Assembly (NCBI GenBank): GCA_002315435.1
Contig: DCFW01000024.1
Coordinates: forward strand, 1-33,729
Reading direction: 5' to 3'
Source: Bacteroidales bacterium UBA1794
Lineage (GTDB): Bacteria; Bacteroidota; Bacteroidia; Bacteroidales; Bacteroidaceae
Length of the DNA stretch: 33,729 nt
This document shows positions 8,859 through 18,263 of the stretch, piece by piece. Position numbers and translations under genes: made by a program. Positions within the stretch are counted from its first letter, which is position 1. Every line of letters starts with the position of its first letter. The notes below the pieces were generated by a model. The model did no database searches. It was not told where the DNA came from and was given only the letters and a program-made list of their open reading frames with translations.

Positions 8859-10346
8859 ATGAACAACAGATATTACGGAAAACTGATTTTCGAACTTTCC
8901 AAACCTGGACGTGTCGGGTATTCATTACCATACAATCATTGTGATACCCATCATTTAGCAGAAATCCCAGAGCAACTGAAACGCAAACAAGCTGCCAAGT
9001 TGCCCGAAGTGGATGAGCTGACGGTTGTACGCCATTATACCAATATGAGCAATAACAACTTTGGGGTGGATACTGGTTTCTATCCTTTAGGATCATGTAC
9101 CATGAAGTACAACCCGAAGATCAATGAGGAAATATGCAATCTACCCGAATTCACCTCTCTTCATCCCTTACAACCTGACTGTACCATTCAAGGTGCTCTT
9201 GAAGTATATTATAATGTGCAGAAAAGTTTGGCCGAAATAGCGGGATTGAGTGAATTCACATTAAACCCTTTTGCCGGTGCTCATGGTGAACTTACCGGTT
9301 TGATGACAATGCGTACTTATCATATGAAACGCGGAGATCTGAAACGCACAAAAGTGATTGTTCCTGACTCTGCACATGGAACCAATCCGGCAAGTGCCGC
9401 AGTTTGTGGCCTGGAAGTGGTTGAAGTGAAAAGTACTCCCGAAGGAACCATTGATGTGGACGATTTAAAGCCTCTGCTTGACGATACGATAGCCGGCATC
9501 ATGATGACTAATCCTAACACTTTGGGTATCTTTGAAAAAGAGATTCCTGAAATAGCTAAATTGGTTCATGCATGTGGTGGATTACTCTATTATGACGGAG
9601 CCAACTTAAATCCGCTACTCGGCAAATGCCGTCCGGGAGATATGGGATTCGATATTATGCACATCAATCTTCACAAGACCTTCTCAACTCCTCACGGAGG
9701 TGGCGGTCCTGGCTCAGGTCCAATCGGCGTACGTGCAGGACTGGAAGAGTACCTACCGAATCCTCGCGTTCGTAAAACAAACGAGGGCAAATTCATGGTA
9801 GACTTTGATAAGAACTCATTAGGATCCATCTCAGGATTCCTAGGCAACTTTGCAGTAGTTCTACGTGCATACGCTTATATTCTGACACTAGGTAAAGAGA
9901 ATGTTAAGATGGTAGGTCCGTTAGCTACATTAAATGCCAATTATGTAAAGGAATCGCTGAAAAGTCACTACTTATTGCCTATTGAAGGTATCTGTAAACA
10001 TGAGTTTGTGTTTGACGGATTGATTGATAAGAGCACGGATGTCACTACATTGGATGTGGCCAAACGTCTGCTTGACTACGGATTCCACGCACCTACAATC
10101 TATTTCCCGATGCTTTTCCACCAAGCGTTGATGATAGAACCCACCGAGAACGAAAGCAAAGAGACCCTCGATGAATTTATCGCAATCATGAAGAAGATCG
10201 CTGAAGAAGCTATTTCAGATCCTGACAATGTGAAGAGTGCGCCGCACAATACACCTGTTAGAAGACTTGATGATACATTGGCAGCTAAGCATCCGATTGT
10301 CACTTATGCAGAAATGTTGAACGACACACCATCCGACGAAGCATGA
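8859..10346 (+). CDS. gcvPB: Glycine dehydrogenase (decarboxylating), subunit 2 (C-terminal half of P protein)
   Basis: Catalytic partner of GcvPA: decarboxylates glycine and passes the aminomethyl group to lipoyl-GcvH. The 495-residue protein has GSCTMKYNPK (78-87), DSAHGTNPASA (170-180) and the PLP-binding lysine K273 in HINLHKTFSTPHGGGGPGSG. The N-terminal 50 residues (FELSKPGRVGYSLP) are the usual leader of bacterial GcvPB. Its stop overlaps the lpdA start by 4 bp (ATGA), suggesting translational coupling. Confidence 0.97.
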   Translation: MNNRYYGKLIFELSKPGRVGYSLPYNHCDTHHLAEIPEQLKRKQAAKLPEVDELTVVRHYTNMSNNNFGVDTGFYPLGSCTMKYNPKINEEICNLPEFTSLHPLQPDCTIQGALEVYYNVQKSLAEIAGLSEFTLNPFAGAHGELTGLMTMRTYHMKRGDLKRTKVIVPDSAHGTNPASAAVCGLEVVEVKSTPEGTIDVDDLKPLLDDTIAGIMMTNPNTLGIFEKEIPEIAKLVHACGGLLYYDGANLNPLLGKCRPGDMGFDIMHINLHKTFSTPHGGGGPGSGPIGVRAGLEEYLPNPRVRKTNEGKFMVDFDKNSLGSISGFLGNFAVVLRAYAYILTLGKENVKMVGPLATLNANYVKESLKSHYLLPIEGICKHEFVFDGLIDKSTDVTTLDVAKRLLDYGFHAPTIYFPMLFHQALMIEPTENESKETLDEFIAIMKKIAEEAISDPDNVKSAPHNTPVRRLDDTLAAKHPIVTYAEMLNDTPSDEA

Positions 10347-11707
10347 AATCTGATTTAATCATTATAGGATCCGGCCCTGGAGGATATGCTACAGCGGCAC
10401 AGGCTGCTGCAAAAGGATTAAGTGTAACTATCTTCGAATCAAAAGAATTTGGTGGCACCTGCCTCAACAAAGGTTGCATTCCTACAAAAAGTTTCTGCAA
10501 AAACGCGGAAGTATTGGATAACCTGAAAGAAGCGGAAAGCTACGGGATAAAAGATGTATCTTTTATATTTGATATTAACAAAGTCGTTGAACGCAAAGAC
10601 GAGATCATATCACAGCTACAATGTGCAATTATTAGTTTGTTGGATAATCCTCTTATTAACGTGGTAAATGAGGAAGCGACATTCAAAGACAGTAAAACAC
10701 TTGTTGCCAAAGGCATCAAATATTCTGCCGATAATATTATTATCGCCACAGGATCGGAACCAAAGTTTCTGCCTATTGAGGGTGCTCACCTCCCAAATGT
10801 ACTTACATCTGACGAGATACTTGACATTGACCATGTACCTGCCAGCTTGTGTGTAATCGGCGGAGGAGTCATCGGAATGGAGTTTGCAAGCATTTTCAAC
10901 AGCTTTGGAACAGAAGTTACGGTGGTGGAATTCTGCAAAGAAATCCTTCCCAACTTTGATAATGATATTGCCAAACGTTTAAAGCTGTCATTATCAAAAA
11001 AAGGAATCAAATTTATTACCGGCGCGGCAGTCACCTCCATCAAAGAAAGTAAAAAGGAAGTGATTGTCATGTATGACAAAAAAGGCGAACAGCAAGAAAT
11101 TGTATGCGAAAAGGCTCTAATGGCGGTGGGGCGTAAACCTCATCTACCAGCAAAGATTGAAGCTTCCGGTGTAGAATACAATCCGCATGGCATTGTGGTT
11201 GATAGCACCATGCAAACAACCGTCCCCGGAATATACGCCATTGGTGATGTAAACGGATTATGCATGCTAGCTCATGCTGCCACTTTTCAAGGAAAGAGGG
11301 CCTTGAATAGTATTCTTGCTCGCCGTAATAACGAAACTCCTGCAGACAAAATTCGTTTAGATATTATTCCATCTGCCGTATTCACTCGTCCTGAAGCTGC
11401 GATGGTAGGACTAACCGAAGAAGAAGCCAAGGCAAAAGGAATTGACTTTACTAGCAAGAAATCATTCTTCAGAGCTAATGGTAAAGCATTAGCCATGAAT
11501 GAGCCAGAAGGTATAGTGAAAATACTTGTTTCAAATACTGACCGTAAATTATTGGGTTGCCATCTGTTCGGTGCCCATGCAGCTGATTTAGTGCAAGAGA
11601 TTGCCGACCTTATTTATACAGGTACGACTATCGATGATTTTGCACAAATGATTCATGCCCATCCGACATTGGGTGAAGTAGTTCAAGCTACAGTCCAGCA
11701 GTTTTAA
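10343..11707 (+). CDS. lpdA: Dihydrolipoyl dehydrogenase (L protein)
   Basis: FAD enzyme that reoxidises dihydrolipoyl-GcvH with NAD+. The 454 residues show the FAD Rossmann motif GSGPGG (9-14), the redox disulfide C40/C45 in GGTCLNKGCIPTK, the NAD motif VIGGGVIGMEFAS (near 172-184), the second FAD motif with YAIGDV, and the C-terminal active-site pair H440 and E445 in HAHPTLGE. As last gene of the gcv operon it most likely serves glycine cleavage. It could also supply 2-oxoacid dehydrogenases elsewhere in the genome. Confidence 0.97.
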   Translation: MKSDLIIIGSGPGGYATAAQAAAKGLSVTIFESKEFGGTCLNKGCIPTKSFCKNAEVLDNLKEAESYGIKDVSFIFDINKVVERKDEIISQLQCAIISLLDNPLINVVNEEATFKDSKTLVAKGIKYSADNIIIATGSEPKFLPIEGAHLPNVLTSDEILDIDHVPASLCVIGGGVIGMEFASIFNSFGTEVTVVEFCKEILPNFDNDIAKRLKLSLSKKGIKFITGAAVTSIKESKKEVIVMYDKKGEQQEIVCEKALMAVGRKPHLPAKIEASGVEYNPHGIVVDSTMQTTVPGIYAIGDVNGLCMLAHAATFQGKRALNSILARRNNETPADKIRLDIIPSAVFTRPEAAMVGLTEEEAKAKGIDFTSKKSFFRANGKALAMNEPEGIVKILVSNTDRKLLGCHLFGAHAADLVQEIADLIYTGTTIDDFAQMIHAHPTLGEVVQATVQQF

Positions 11708-11730
11708 TACAGTAGGATTAAAGTATAAGA

Positions 11731-11770
11731 AAGGATTCCCGGAAAATAGCTCCGGGAATCCTTTTATATT
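11731..11770 (+). terminator. Rho-independent terminator of the gcv operon
   Basis: A perfect 13-bp stem (11731-11743 with 11751-11763, arm AAGGATTCCCGGA) with a 7-nt loop is followed by TTATATTT. It lies 23 bp past the lpdA stop. Confidence 0.93.
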
Positions 11771-12045
11771 TATTTCTGAAAACGATGATTATTAAAAAAT
11801 CTCATTATCTTTGTATTCATAGTATGGATTCAACAGTACCATTTCATTATGGCAATGAGCTCCGCATGGGAAAAGTTTAATCTTTACATCAGAACAAACA
11901 CACTCAGCTCCATATTATTTTCATCAATTACACAGAACAACGAAAACGAAAGCATCCTTGTCCATCTGTAATACGAGTCATCTATTTAATTGAATACATC
12001 TGTTTTTTTTTACGATAAATCTATTAATTTCTAAACTTATACATA
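11771..12045. other. Intergenic region before the CD225 gene, with a -7 element and short open frames
   Basis: Part of a 338-bp gap. TATCTTTG at 11806-11813 is a clean TAnnTTTG match, followed 10 nt later by an 18-codon ORF (11824-11880). The same frame stays open to 12018 after one TAA, and an overlapping 40-codon ORF runs 11849-11971. I recognise none of these peptides. The region may be a long leader, an eroded gene or a small gene. Confidence 0.4.
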
Positions 12046-12294
12046 ATGGAAACAAATATTTGCCCAAAAACATGGATGCTGGAAGCCATTCTTATAACCA
12101 TTTTTTGTTGTTTACCTTTTGGCATCGTCGGAATTGTGTATGCAGCCAGAGTAAAGGCAGCTTTCACCGCCGATAAATTCGATGAAGCCCAACGATTAAG
12201 CAGCGAAGCAGAAAGATGGACTAGGATCGGCTTTATATTAGGATTAATTCTATACATTTTTTGTGCCATTGTGTCCGTTAATAAGATGATATGA
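12046..12294 (+). CDS. CD225/dispanin-family small membrane protein
   Basis: This 82-residue protein has two predicted membrane segments (about 13-33 and 60-78). The loop between them carries the CD225 signature: double cysteine plus PFGIVGIVYAARV (22-37 region), then a polar stretch with A-x-x-L-S-S-E-A-E-R-W (48-58). The family includes vertebrate IFITM proteins, but the function of bacterial members is not established. Stop and next start overlap by 4 bp with the DUF2752 gene, so the two are probably translated as a pair. Confidence 0.8.
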   Translation: METNICPKTWMLEAILITIFCCLPFGIVGIVYAARVKAAFTADKFDEAQRLSSEAERWTRIGFILGLILYIFCAIVSVNKMI

Positions 12295-12656
12295 GAAAAT
12301 ACATTGGAGGGATATTGATTCTTATCATATTAGGGTATATCTATTACTCATTTAACCCTGATAAAAGCTCCATATTCCCTAAATGCCCTTTTTATCTTCT
12401 CACCGGGTTAAAATGTCCAGGATGCGGATCTCAAAGAGCTACATATTACTTGCTCCACTTCCATTTTATAGAAGCACTGAAGTGCAATGCACTAATGGTA
12501 ATATCATTGCCGATTGTTTGTATATTGTCCTATATTGAATTGATTAGAAAACGTAATCCTCATCTTTATGCCATAGCTTACAAGACAAAATATATCTGGG
12601 CTTATTTAATTATTGTGATCATCTGGTGGATCTGTAGGAATATCTTTGACCTGTAA
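12291..12656 (+). CDS. DUF2752-family membrane protein
   Basis: The 121-residue protein has an N-terminal membrane segment (about 4-21) and the DUF2752 hallmark CPFYLLTGLKCPGCGSQRA (33-51), with cysteines in a C...C-P-G-C-G pattern. Two further membrane segments lie near 68-84 and 98-116. The conserved cysteines suggest metal or redox chemistry or a structural disulfide, but no activity is known. It overlaps the CD225 gene by 4 bp. Proteins of these two families with TM2 proteins form common small envelope clusters in Bacteroidetes (recollection, not searched). Confidence 0.82.
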   Translation: MRKYIGGILILIILGYIYYSFNPDKSSIFPKCPFYLLTGLKCPGCGSQRATYYLLHFHFIEALKCNALMVISLPIVCILSYIELIRKRNPHLYAIAYKTKYIWAYLIIVIIWWICRNIFDL

Positions 12657-12714
12657 AGATATAAATCCTCTACAAATCCATCCATTGATGACCACTTTGC
12701 TAAAAAAAACACTA

Positions 12715-13995
12715 TTACCTGCCTGTCACTTGCATATACTTCGCTCTATTAACATAATAATTAATACATGCATCTGTATAGCCGTTTTTACTCTGTGCGA
12801 ACATGCTTTCCGCTTCAAGTACTTGAGTGATATCAGTGGTACCAGCTTTGAAATAGTTATTGTTTAGTCTTAAATTTTCCGTAGCCTGAGTGACGCCCAG
12901 CTCTGCCAGCCCTACTTGCTTATAGGCCTCCTCAAAACTATTTTGAACCTGTTTCATTTCCAATAGTAACATTTGTTTGCCCTGCTCATATCTATTGTAT
13001 GCTACCTGTTCCTGTATCTTTTGCTTTTTCATCGCATGTGAACCTCCCCACCAGTCGGATATGGGTATACTCACAGTTGCAAACACAGTTCCATTCATAT
13101 GATTTCCTGTCGTAAAGTTGTCGTACCCATAATTTACTCCTACAGCAACAGACGGTAAATACTCGCTTTGCTTTATTTTTGTTTCAATTTTACTTGCCTC
13201 CACACCCTTGTCCAAGAGTTTGTACTCAGGACGGTCTGCTACAGCAACATTATGTTGAACAGAATACACTAAAGGAGATTCTATCTGCTTGAAATCAGGA
13301 ACATCTATGTCAAATATATTCGCAGAATCAAGAGGAAGGCCCATTTGCTGGCATAAATTCATCTTACTGAGAACTATGCCATTCTTGATTTTCGACTTCT
13401 CCGCATTCAACTCATTAATTCTCAATTTGACCTTCAAGACATCGTTGGGAAGACTCATTTCCACTTTTTCAGAAGATTCTACCTTTTTCAATATGGAATT
13501 CAATTGCTCTTCAATCGACTTAATGGTTTTCAGCTTATCCACAAGTGCAACTAATTGCCAAAAACTGTTTTCAGTTTCAATCAACACCTCATTCTTTGAA
13601 ACCTGACTTTGATAACGACTGGTTTCTACACCCAATTTAGATAACTTGTTACTATTAGTAATCTTCCCTCCTGCATAAATAGGTTGTATCGCTGTAATGC
13701 CGGCTGTTGTACCAGACTTGAGCATATTCACCTGAAGCCCGCTAAGATCCACAGAAACAAGTGAATTGGTACTACTGAAGCTAAATACGGAGGCTTTTAC
13801 ATTAGGGAAATACTTCGTATAAGCTTCTTTGGAGGTTTGCTCGGCACTCATCACTTCAAGGTCACTGTTTTTGAGAGTGAGGTTATTTGTCTCAGCCATT
13901 TTTTTACATTCATCCAACGAATACTTCTTTTGCGCAAAAAGACTCATTGAAAATAAAATGAGAAAAGACATTACTATCATTATTTTTGAATTCAT
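12715..13995 (-). CDS. TolC-family outer-membrane efflux channel
   Basis: Third gene of the efflux operon, giving the outer-membrane exit duct. The 426-residue precursor has a signal peptide (about 1-21, ending SLFAQ) and the repeated TolC helical architecture: YSLDECKKMAETNN at the N-terminus, IQPIYAGGK in the first half, the mirrored LPSVAVGVNYGY in the second, and TTDITQVLEAESMF near the C-terminus. It begins 9 nt after the RND gene. Its 3' end faces DUF2752 with a 58-bp gap in which I see no hairpin. Confidence 0.93.
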   Translation of the reverse strand: MNSKIMIVMSFLILFSMSLFAQKKYSLDECKKMAETNNLTLKNSDLEVMSAEQTSKEAYTKYFPNVKASVFSFSSTNSLVSVDLSGLQVNMLKSGTTAGITAIQPIYAGGKITNSNKLSKLGVETSRYQSQVSKNEVLIETENSFWQLVALVDKLKTIKSIEEQLNSILKKVESSEKVEMSLPNDVLKVKLRINELNAEKSKIKNGIVLSKMNLCQQMGLPLDSANIFDIDVPDFKQIESPLVYSVQHNVAVADRPEYKLLDKGVEASKIETKIKQSEYLPSVAVGVNYGYDNFTTGNHMNGTVFATVSIPISDWWGGSHAMKKQKIQEQVAYNRYEQGKQMLLLEMKQVQNSFEEAYKQVGLAELGVTQATENLRLNNNYFKAGTTDITQVLEAESMFAQSKNGYTDACINYYVNRAKYMQVTGR

Positions 13996-14004
13996 CTTGT
14001 CTAA

Positions 14005-17000
14005 TTATTTATATTGTCCATCTATTTTCTTTCTATATATCAACCAATAAGCTACAGGCAAGATCGTAGTTATCAATACCATCGAGAAGAGAGTGCCAAA
14101 GCAGATCACAGTCCCCATAGGCGCCCAAAGAGGACTTTGACTAATAATCATTGGGACAACACCCATAGATGCCGCTGCCGAGGTTAAAAAGATAGGACGC
14201 ATTCTTCGCTTACCGGCTTCAATGGCCGCACTCCTTGGACTCATCTTCTGCTTCGTCCTCAATGTTTCTGCATAATCAAACAATATCACAGCATTCCTCA
14301 CCACAATACCGAACAAGCAAACAATGCCCAATACGGCGGTAATGCTAAACTGAGAATTCGTAATCCATAATCCGAAACCGGCGCCAAAGAAACACAACGA
14401 TATGGAGACAATGGTAAGTAACGTAAGACGAATCTTCTTAAAGTGAAATAACAATACAAAGAAGATGATCAACAATGCAATGATCAATCCATAAGCAATC
14501 TCCGGGATGGTTTTTGCATCAGATTCAGCTACACCTCCATATGATACTGAAACCGATTGGAATTTTGCTTGCTTCAGCAATGAGTTTATATTCTTTTCTA
14601 CCTGAGGAAATATATCCCCTGAATTAGTACCTCTTTTCAAATCTACCATTACACTAATGGTTTTATCCCCGTTTCGTCTCACAATCTGTCCATTCTCCCA
14701 CTCGGGTATAATCTGCGCTATTTGCCCCAAAGGCACGGATGCTCCTGTCTCTGTAGGGATATACTCATCTTTCATTCCTTCAATGGTTGTCTTCTTATCA
14801 TTCCATTGCGGTTTTAGTTTCACATTAATTGAATAATCTTTCTCCCACAACGTAGTGATGTCAAAACCATCCAAAGTAGTAGATAAAGCCATGGACAATG
14901 ATGTTTCGTCCACACCCAATTGATTGGATTTCACCGGATCCATTTTAATACTTGCATAAGGAACAGTTCCTTCAACGTCCGTTCTTACCCAACTTGTTTC
15001 TTTTATTTTCTTTAATTTCAATACTAAAGAATCAGAAAACTGTTTCACAACTCCCATATCATCACCCGTGATCCTGGCTTCTATTTCAACATTCGCATCT
15101 TGATTGTCGACTTGTTTAAATCGCACATAAGCATTGGGGAAATAAGAGGAATAAGTATCGGCGTATTCATCAAGCATCTCCTCTGTTGCATCATTCGAAA
15201 CAGTGTTGACTATGAATTGTCCAAAGTTTTTAGCAGGGATATGAGGTGAATAGGATGATTGAAAACGAGGAGAACTTGTACCGATAAAAGACGTTACAGA
15301 TACCGTTCTTTTATCCTTCTTTAAAATATGTTCCATACTGTCACATACCTGAGCTGTCCTTTTCAAAGGAGTACCTTCCGGAAGATAGAATTCCACCACA
15401 AACTGATCTCTTTCAGCTACCGGCATAAGACGTTGAGGTATATTCATAAACAGCACGCCGGCCAACACCACAGAAAATACTCCGGCAGCGATAACCCACT
15501 TCGGATGTTTAAAGAGTTTAGGAATTATTATATCATAAAAGCGTTGCAGTTTCTCAAGAAAAGAAACCGATTTCTTTGTGTCTTCCTTCTCTTTTGCTAA
15601 CCCTTTTTTAATAAAGACATATTGAAGAAACGGAATAATCAACATGGCCACTCCCAAAGATACAAAAAGGGTAATAGCAATAGTCCAAGGAAACGACTTG
15701 ATGAAATCATTCAGTTCACCGGTGAAAGTAAGAAGCAATGGAAAAAATGTAACACTGATAGTTAGAGTAGCAGTAACCAACGATTTGAAGTAGAGCTTTG
15801 CACTGGCTATTGAAGCATGCCATCTGGACATACCTTTATCTATTTCCTCAATATATCCGTCAACTATCACAATGCAATCATCCACAATCAATCCCAGCAC
15901 CACAATCAATCCGGCCAGTGTTACCGTATTCAGTTCAATACCTATTGCATACATGATACCTAGAGATGTAAAAATGGTAATCGGTATAGAAGCAGCGGCA
16001 ACACTAGCCACACGGAATGGCATTAAAATCATGGTAACCAAAATTACGGAAGCGATTGCAATAAGCATTTCCAGCAAAAACCGATTCACTGAATCATTAA
16101 CAACTTTTGCCTGGTCAGTTATTCGGGATATTTTCACATCTTGAGGCAAAGTCTTCTCATATTTATCTATTATTTTATTTACCTCTTCACCATAACTGGT
16201 GATATCATTCCCTGCTCTCATCTCAATAGACAGTAACAAGCACTTCGTACCATTGTTTGTAATGTAACTGTCAGGCTCTGGATATTCTCTTTCCACACGA
16301 GCAATATCCTTGAGGCGTATGATGTTACTTTGTTGGTCAACATATACGATCTGCTCTTCAATGTTTCTTTCAGTCTGATAATTCTTAACCACATGCACCG
16401 GAATATTTACTTTTCCCGATTCCAACGTACCGCTTGAAGTGATCAGCCCATGCATAAAGAGAGTCTTTCCCAACATGTTCATGTTGATGCCATAGGACGC
16501 CATTTTATTCTTATCCAAATAAACACTGATCTGTTCCTTTTGCATACCGGTGCTATGAAGGTTAGCAATCATATCTACCTTCCTGAGTCTATCTTCAAGC
16601 TTTTCCAGATAGGTTTGCAATTGCCTGTAAGTCTTAGTCTTTGATTCCAAAGAAAGAATCGTAGCAGAAGTCTCGCCAAAATCATCATCCACAATGATTG
16701 ACAACACCCCTAGAGGCAGCTCTTGTTTGAATTCATTGAGACCGTGACGCAGCTTCGACCATATCTCATTTTTGTTCTTCACATCATCATTAAGAGTGAC
16801 ATACATATACACAATGCCATCTTTTGATTGAGCATAAGTCTTCTTTCTATTTATTTCCTTATAACTAAAGAGAAAATTCTCTAAAGGTTTGCTTAACTGC
16901 TGGTCGACCTGTTGAGCAGTTGCCCCGGGATAGACACCCACAATGACTCCTTGGCGTATTGTATATGTAGGAAATTCCTGTTTGGACATATTCCACAATC

Positions 17001-17091
17001 CGAATATACCGAACAGGATAAGCATTCCTGTTATTAGCAGTACAATCTTCCTATATCGCATTGCTGTAGCAACAATATCTGTTTTCATCAT
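14005..17091 (-). CDS. RND-family efflux permease (AcrB/HAE-like)
   Basis: Proton-driven inner-membrane pump of a tripartite export system. The 1028 residues have the RND layout: membrane helix at 14-32, a large periplasmic porter loop, a helix bundle (about 330-500), a second loop and a second bundle (about 840-1020). Helix 4 has GLIVDDCIVIVDG with D404-D405, matching AcrB D407/D408. The helix-10 position corresponding to AcrB K940 is an arginine, R932, in GIVVRNAVILFDY. It lies 16 nt after the adaptor gene. The substrate (drug, bile acid, dye or metabolite) cannot be inferred; the AcrB-like DD motif argues against a CusA-type metal pump. Confidence 0.94.
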   Translation of the reverse strand: MMKTDIVATAMRYRKIVLLITGMLILFGIFGLWNMSKQEFPTYTIRQGVIVGVYPGATAQQVDQQLSKPLENFLFSYKEINRKKTYAQSKDGIVYMYVTLNDDVKNKNEIWSKLRHGLNEFKQELPLGVLSIIVDDDFGETSATILSLESKTKTYRQLQTYLEKLEDRLRKVDMIANLHSTGMQKEQISVYLDKNKMASYGINMNMLGKTLFMHGLITSSGTLESGKVNIPVHVVKNYQTERNIEEQIVYVDQQSNIIRLKDIARVEREYPEPDSYITNNGTKCLLLSIEMRAGNDITSYGEEVNKIIDKYEKTLPQDVKISRITDQAKVVNDSVNRFLLEMLIAIASVILVTMILMPFRVASVAAASIPITIFTSLGIMYAIGIELNTVTLAGLIVVLGLIVDDCIVIVDGYIEEIDKGMSRWHASIASAKLYFKSLVTATLTISVTFFPLLLTFTGELNDFIKSFPWTIAITLFVSLGVAMLIIPFLQYVFIKKGLAKEKEDTKKSVSFLEKLQRFYDIIIPKLFKHPKWVIAAGVFSVVLAGVLFMNIPQRLMPVAERDQFVVEFYLPEGTPLKRTAQVCDSMEHILKKDKRTVSVTSFIGTSSPRFQSSYSPHIPAKNFGQFIVNTVSNDATEEMLDEYADTYSSYFPNAYVRFKQVDNQDANVEIEARITGDDMGVVKQFSDSLVLKLKKIKETSWVRTDVEGTVPYASIKMDPVKSNQLGVDETSLSMALSTTLDGFDITTLWEKDYSINVKLKPQWNDKKTTIEGMKDEYIPTETGASVPLGQIAQIIPEWENGQIVRRNGDKTISVMVDLKRGTNSGDIFPQVEKNINSLLKQAKFQSVSVSYGGVAESDAKTIPEIAYGLIIALLIIFFVLLFHFKKIRLTLLTIVSISLCFFGAGFGLWITNSQFSITAVLGIVCLFGIVVRNAVILFDYAETLRTKQKMSPRSAAIEAGKRRMRPIFLTSAAASMGVVPMIISQSPLWAPMGTVICFGTLFSMVLITTILPVAYWLIYRKKIDGQYK

Positions 17092-17107
17092 AATCGTATG
17101 TATGTAT

Positions 17108-18136
17108 TTACTTTTCTATAACTACAGATCCTTCACTTATTTTCTGAAATCCTTCAGTAACAATACGTTCCCCGGATTGCAGACCATTGAGGACAACCAC
17201 TCCATCTTGGGAATAGGAACTGACTGTAATCTGCCTTAAATGCACTCTATTATTATTTATTACCCACACATAACGGGCATTATTCTCATATAATTGAACA
17301 CAACTTGCAGGAATTACGATGGTTTGAGACTTGGCATTGGATGAAAGATAAATATCACACAGCATCCCCGGCATAACCTCTCTTGAGGGAGAGATCAGTG
17401 TTATTTTTACTTCATAGGTATGAGACAACTGATTCCCGATAATTCCCTTCTGACTTACTGCACCTCGCAACACCAAATTATTAAGTGCACTAATCTTCAC
17501 TTGTGCATTTGTTCCCAAATGTATATTGCCTATTTCATTCTCAGGAATAGAAACTTTAGCCTTCAGTGTTTTCGTCTCAAGTAATTTGAAAGCCGGCAAT
17601 CCTGCCATTATATTTGTTCCGGGTTCTACCAATCGTTCGCCAATGATTCCTGAGAAGGGAGCATATAAATAGCAATCATTCATCTCTTTTTTTGCAGCTG
17701 ACTCAGCAGCATGTGCCTTATCAAGTTGAGTTTTAGCATCTATGTATTGAATCTTTGATATGCTTTTTTCCTTGTATAGAATAGCTACTCTATTGTATGT
17801 ATCCTGAGCTTGTTTCAATGTAGAAGATGTGCCCGAATAATTATTTGCTATATTCCCTTTATTTAATATAGCCAGCAGCTGCCCTTTAGCCACTTTATCA
17901 CCTTCCGAGACCAACACTTGTTTTACATTTCCCGAAACTTCAAAACTTAACGTGGAGGACTGGGACTCTACAATCGTACCAATGTATTGATCACTTTGAG
18001 CGATGGGAGCACTTTCAACTGTAATTGATTTTACAGGAATCTTTTCAACAACCTTTTCTTCTTTATGCCCATTAAAACAACTTGTCAACATTAATGTAAA
18101 AGAAGCAACTGCGATAATTCTCATTGATAGTTTCAT
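17108..18136 (-). CDS. RND efflux periplasmic adaptor (membrane fusion protein), lipoprotein
   Basis: Links pump and TolC channel. The 342-residue precursor has a lipoprotein signal ending L-T-S-C with lipidated C20. A biotinyl/lipoyl half-motif follows (SFEVSGNVKQVLVSEGDKVAKGQLLAIL), then a helical hairpin (about 95-150) and the return half-motif APFSGIIGERLVEPGTNI. Beta-barrel and membrane-proximal domains (about 200-340) end with GLQSGERIVTEGFQKISEGSVV. It is first gene of the efflux operon, divergent from the AraC gene, which is its likely regulator. Confidence 0.94.
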   Translation of the reverse strand: MKLSMRIIAVASFTLMLTSCFNGHKEEKVVEKIPVKSITVESAPIAQSDQYIGTIVESQSSTLSFEVSGNVKQVLVSEGDKVAKGQLLAILNKGNIANNYSGTSSTLKQAQDTYNRVAILYKEKSISKIQYIDAKTQLDKAHAAESAAKKEMNDCYLYAPFSGIIGERLVEPGTNIMAGLPAFKLLETKTLKAKVSIPENEIGNIHLGTNAQVKISALNNLVLRGAVSQKGIIGNQLSHTYEVKITLISPSREVMPGMLCDIYLSSNAKSQTIVIPASCVQLYENNARYVWVINNNRVHLRQITVSSYSQDGVVVLNGLQSGERIVTEGFQKISEGSVVIEK

Positions 18137-18206
18137 TTGACTTTCTAATTAAAAAATTTAACACCTACTGTTCGGATGCAAAAGTCAGAAGAATTACTTA
18201 ATGGCA

Positions 18207-18239
18207 AATAGTTCAATTTCATGCAGAAATAGTCAAATG
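18207..18239. promoter_or_regulatory. Direct repeats 21 bp apart, candidate AraC-family operator
   Basis: AAATAGTTCAAT (18207-18218) and AAATAGTCAAAT (18228-18239) recur with a 21-bp offset, two helical turns, in the divergent region between the efflux operon and the AraC gene. AraC-family proteins bind such same-face direct repeats with their two helix-turn-helices. TTTG on the minus strand at 18206-18209 could be the -33 element of the efflux promoter, so an activator here would touch the polymerase. That is inference. Confidence 0.5.
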
Positions 18240-18263
18240 GACTGTTTTTCATTATTATAAGAC

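Noticed and set aside
8608..9096. 162-codon minus-strand frame across the gcvPA/gcvPB junction
   Set aside because: It overlaps two well-conserved genes on the opposite strand and has no recognisable motif.
12646..12867. 73-codon plus-strand frame over the end of the TolC gene
   Set aside because: It overlaps the conserved TolC C-terminus on the other strand and lacks a recognisable product.
14290..14310. Arginine (R932) in place of the AcrB helix-10 lysine as a sign of a defective pump
   Set aside because: Arginine at this position occurs in other RND pumps and keeps the positive charge; the D404-D405 pair is intact.
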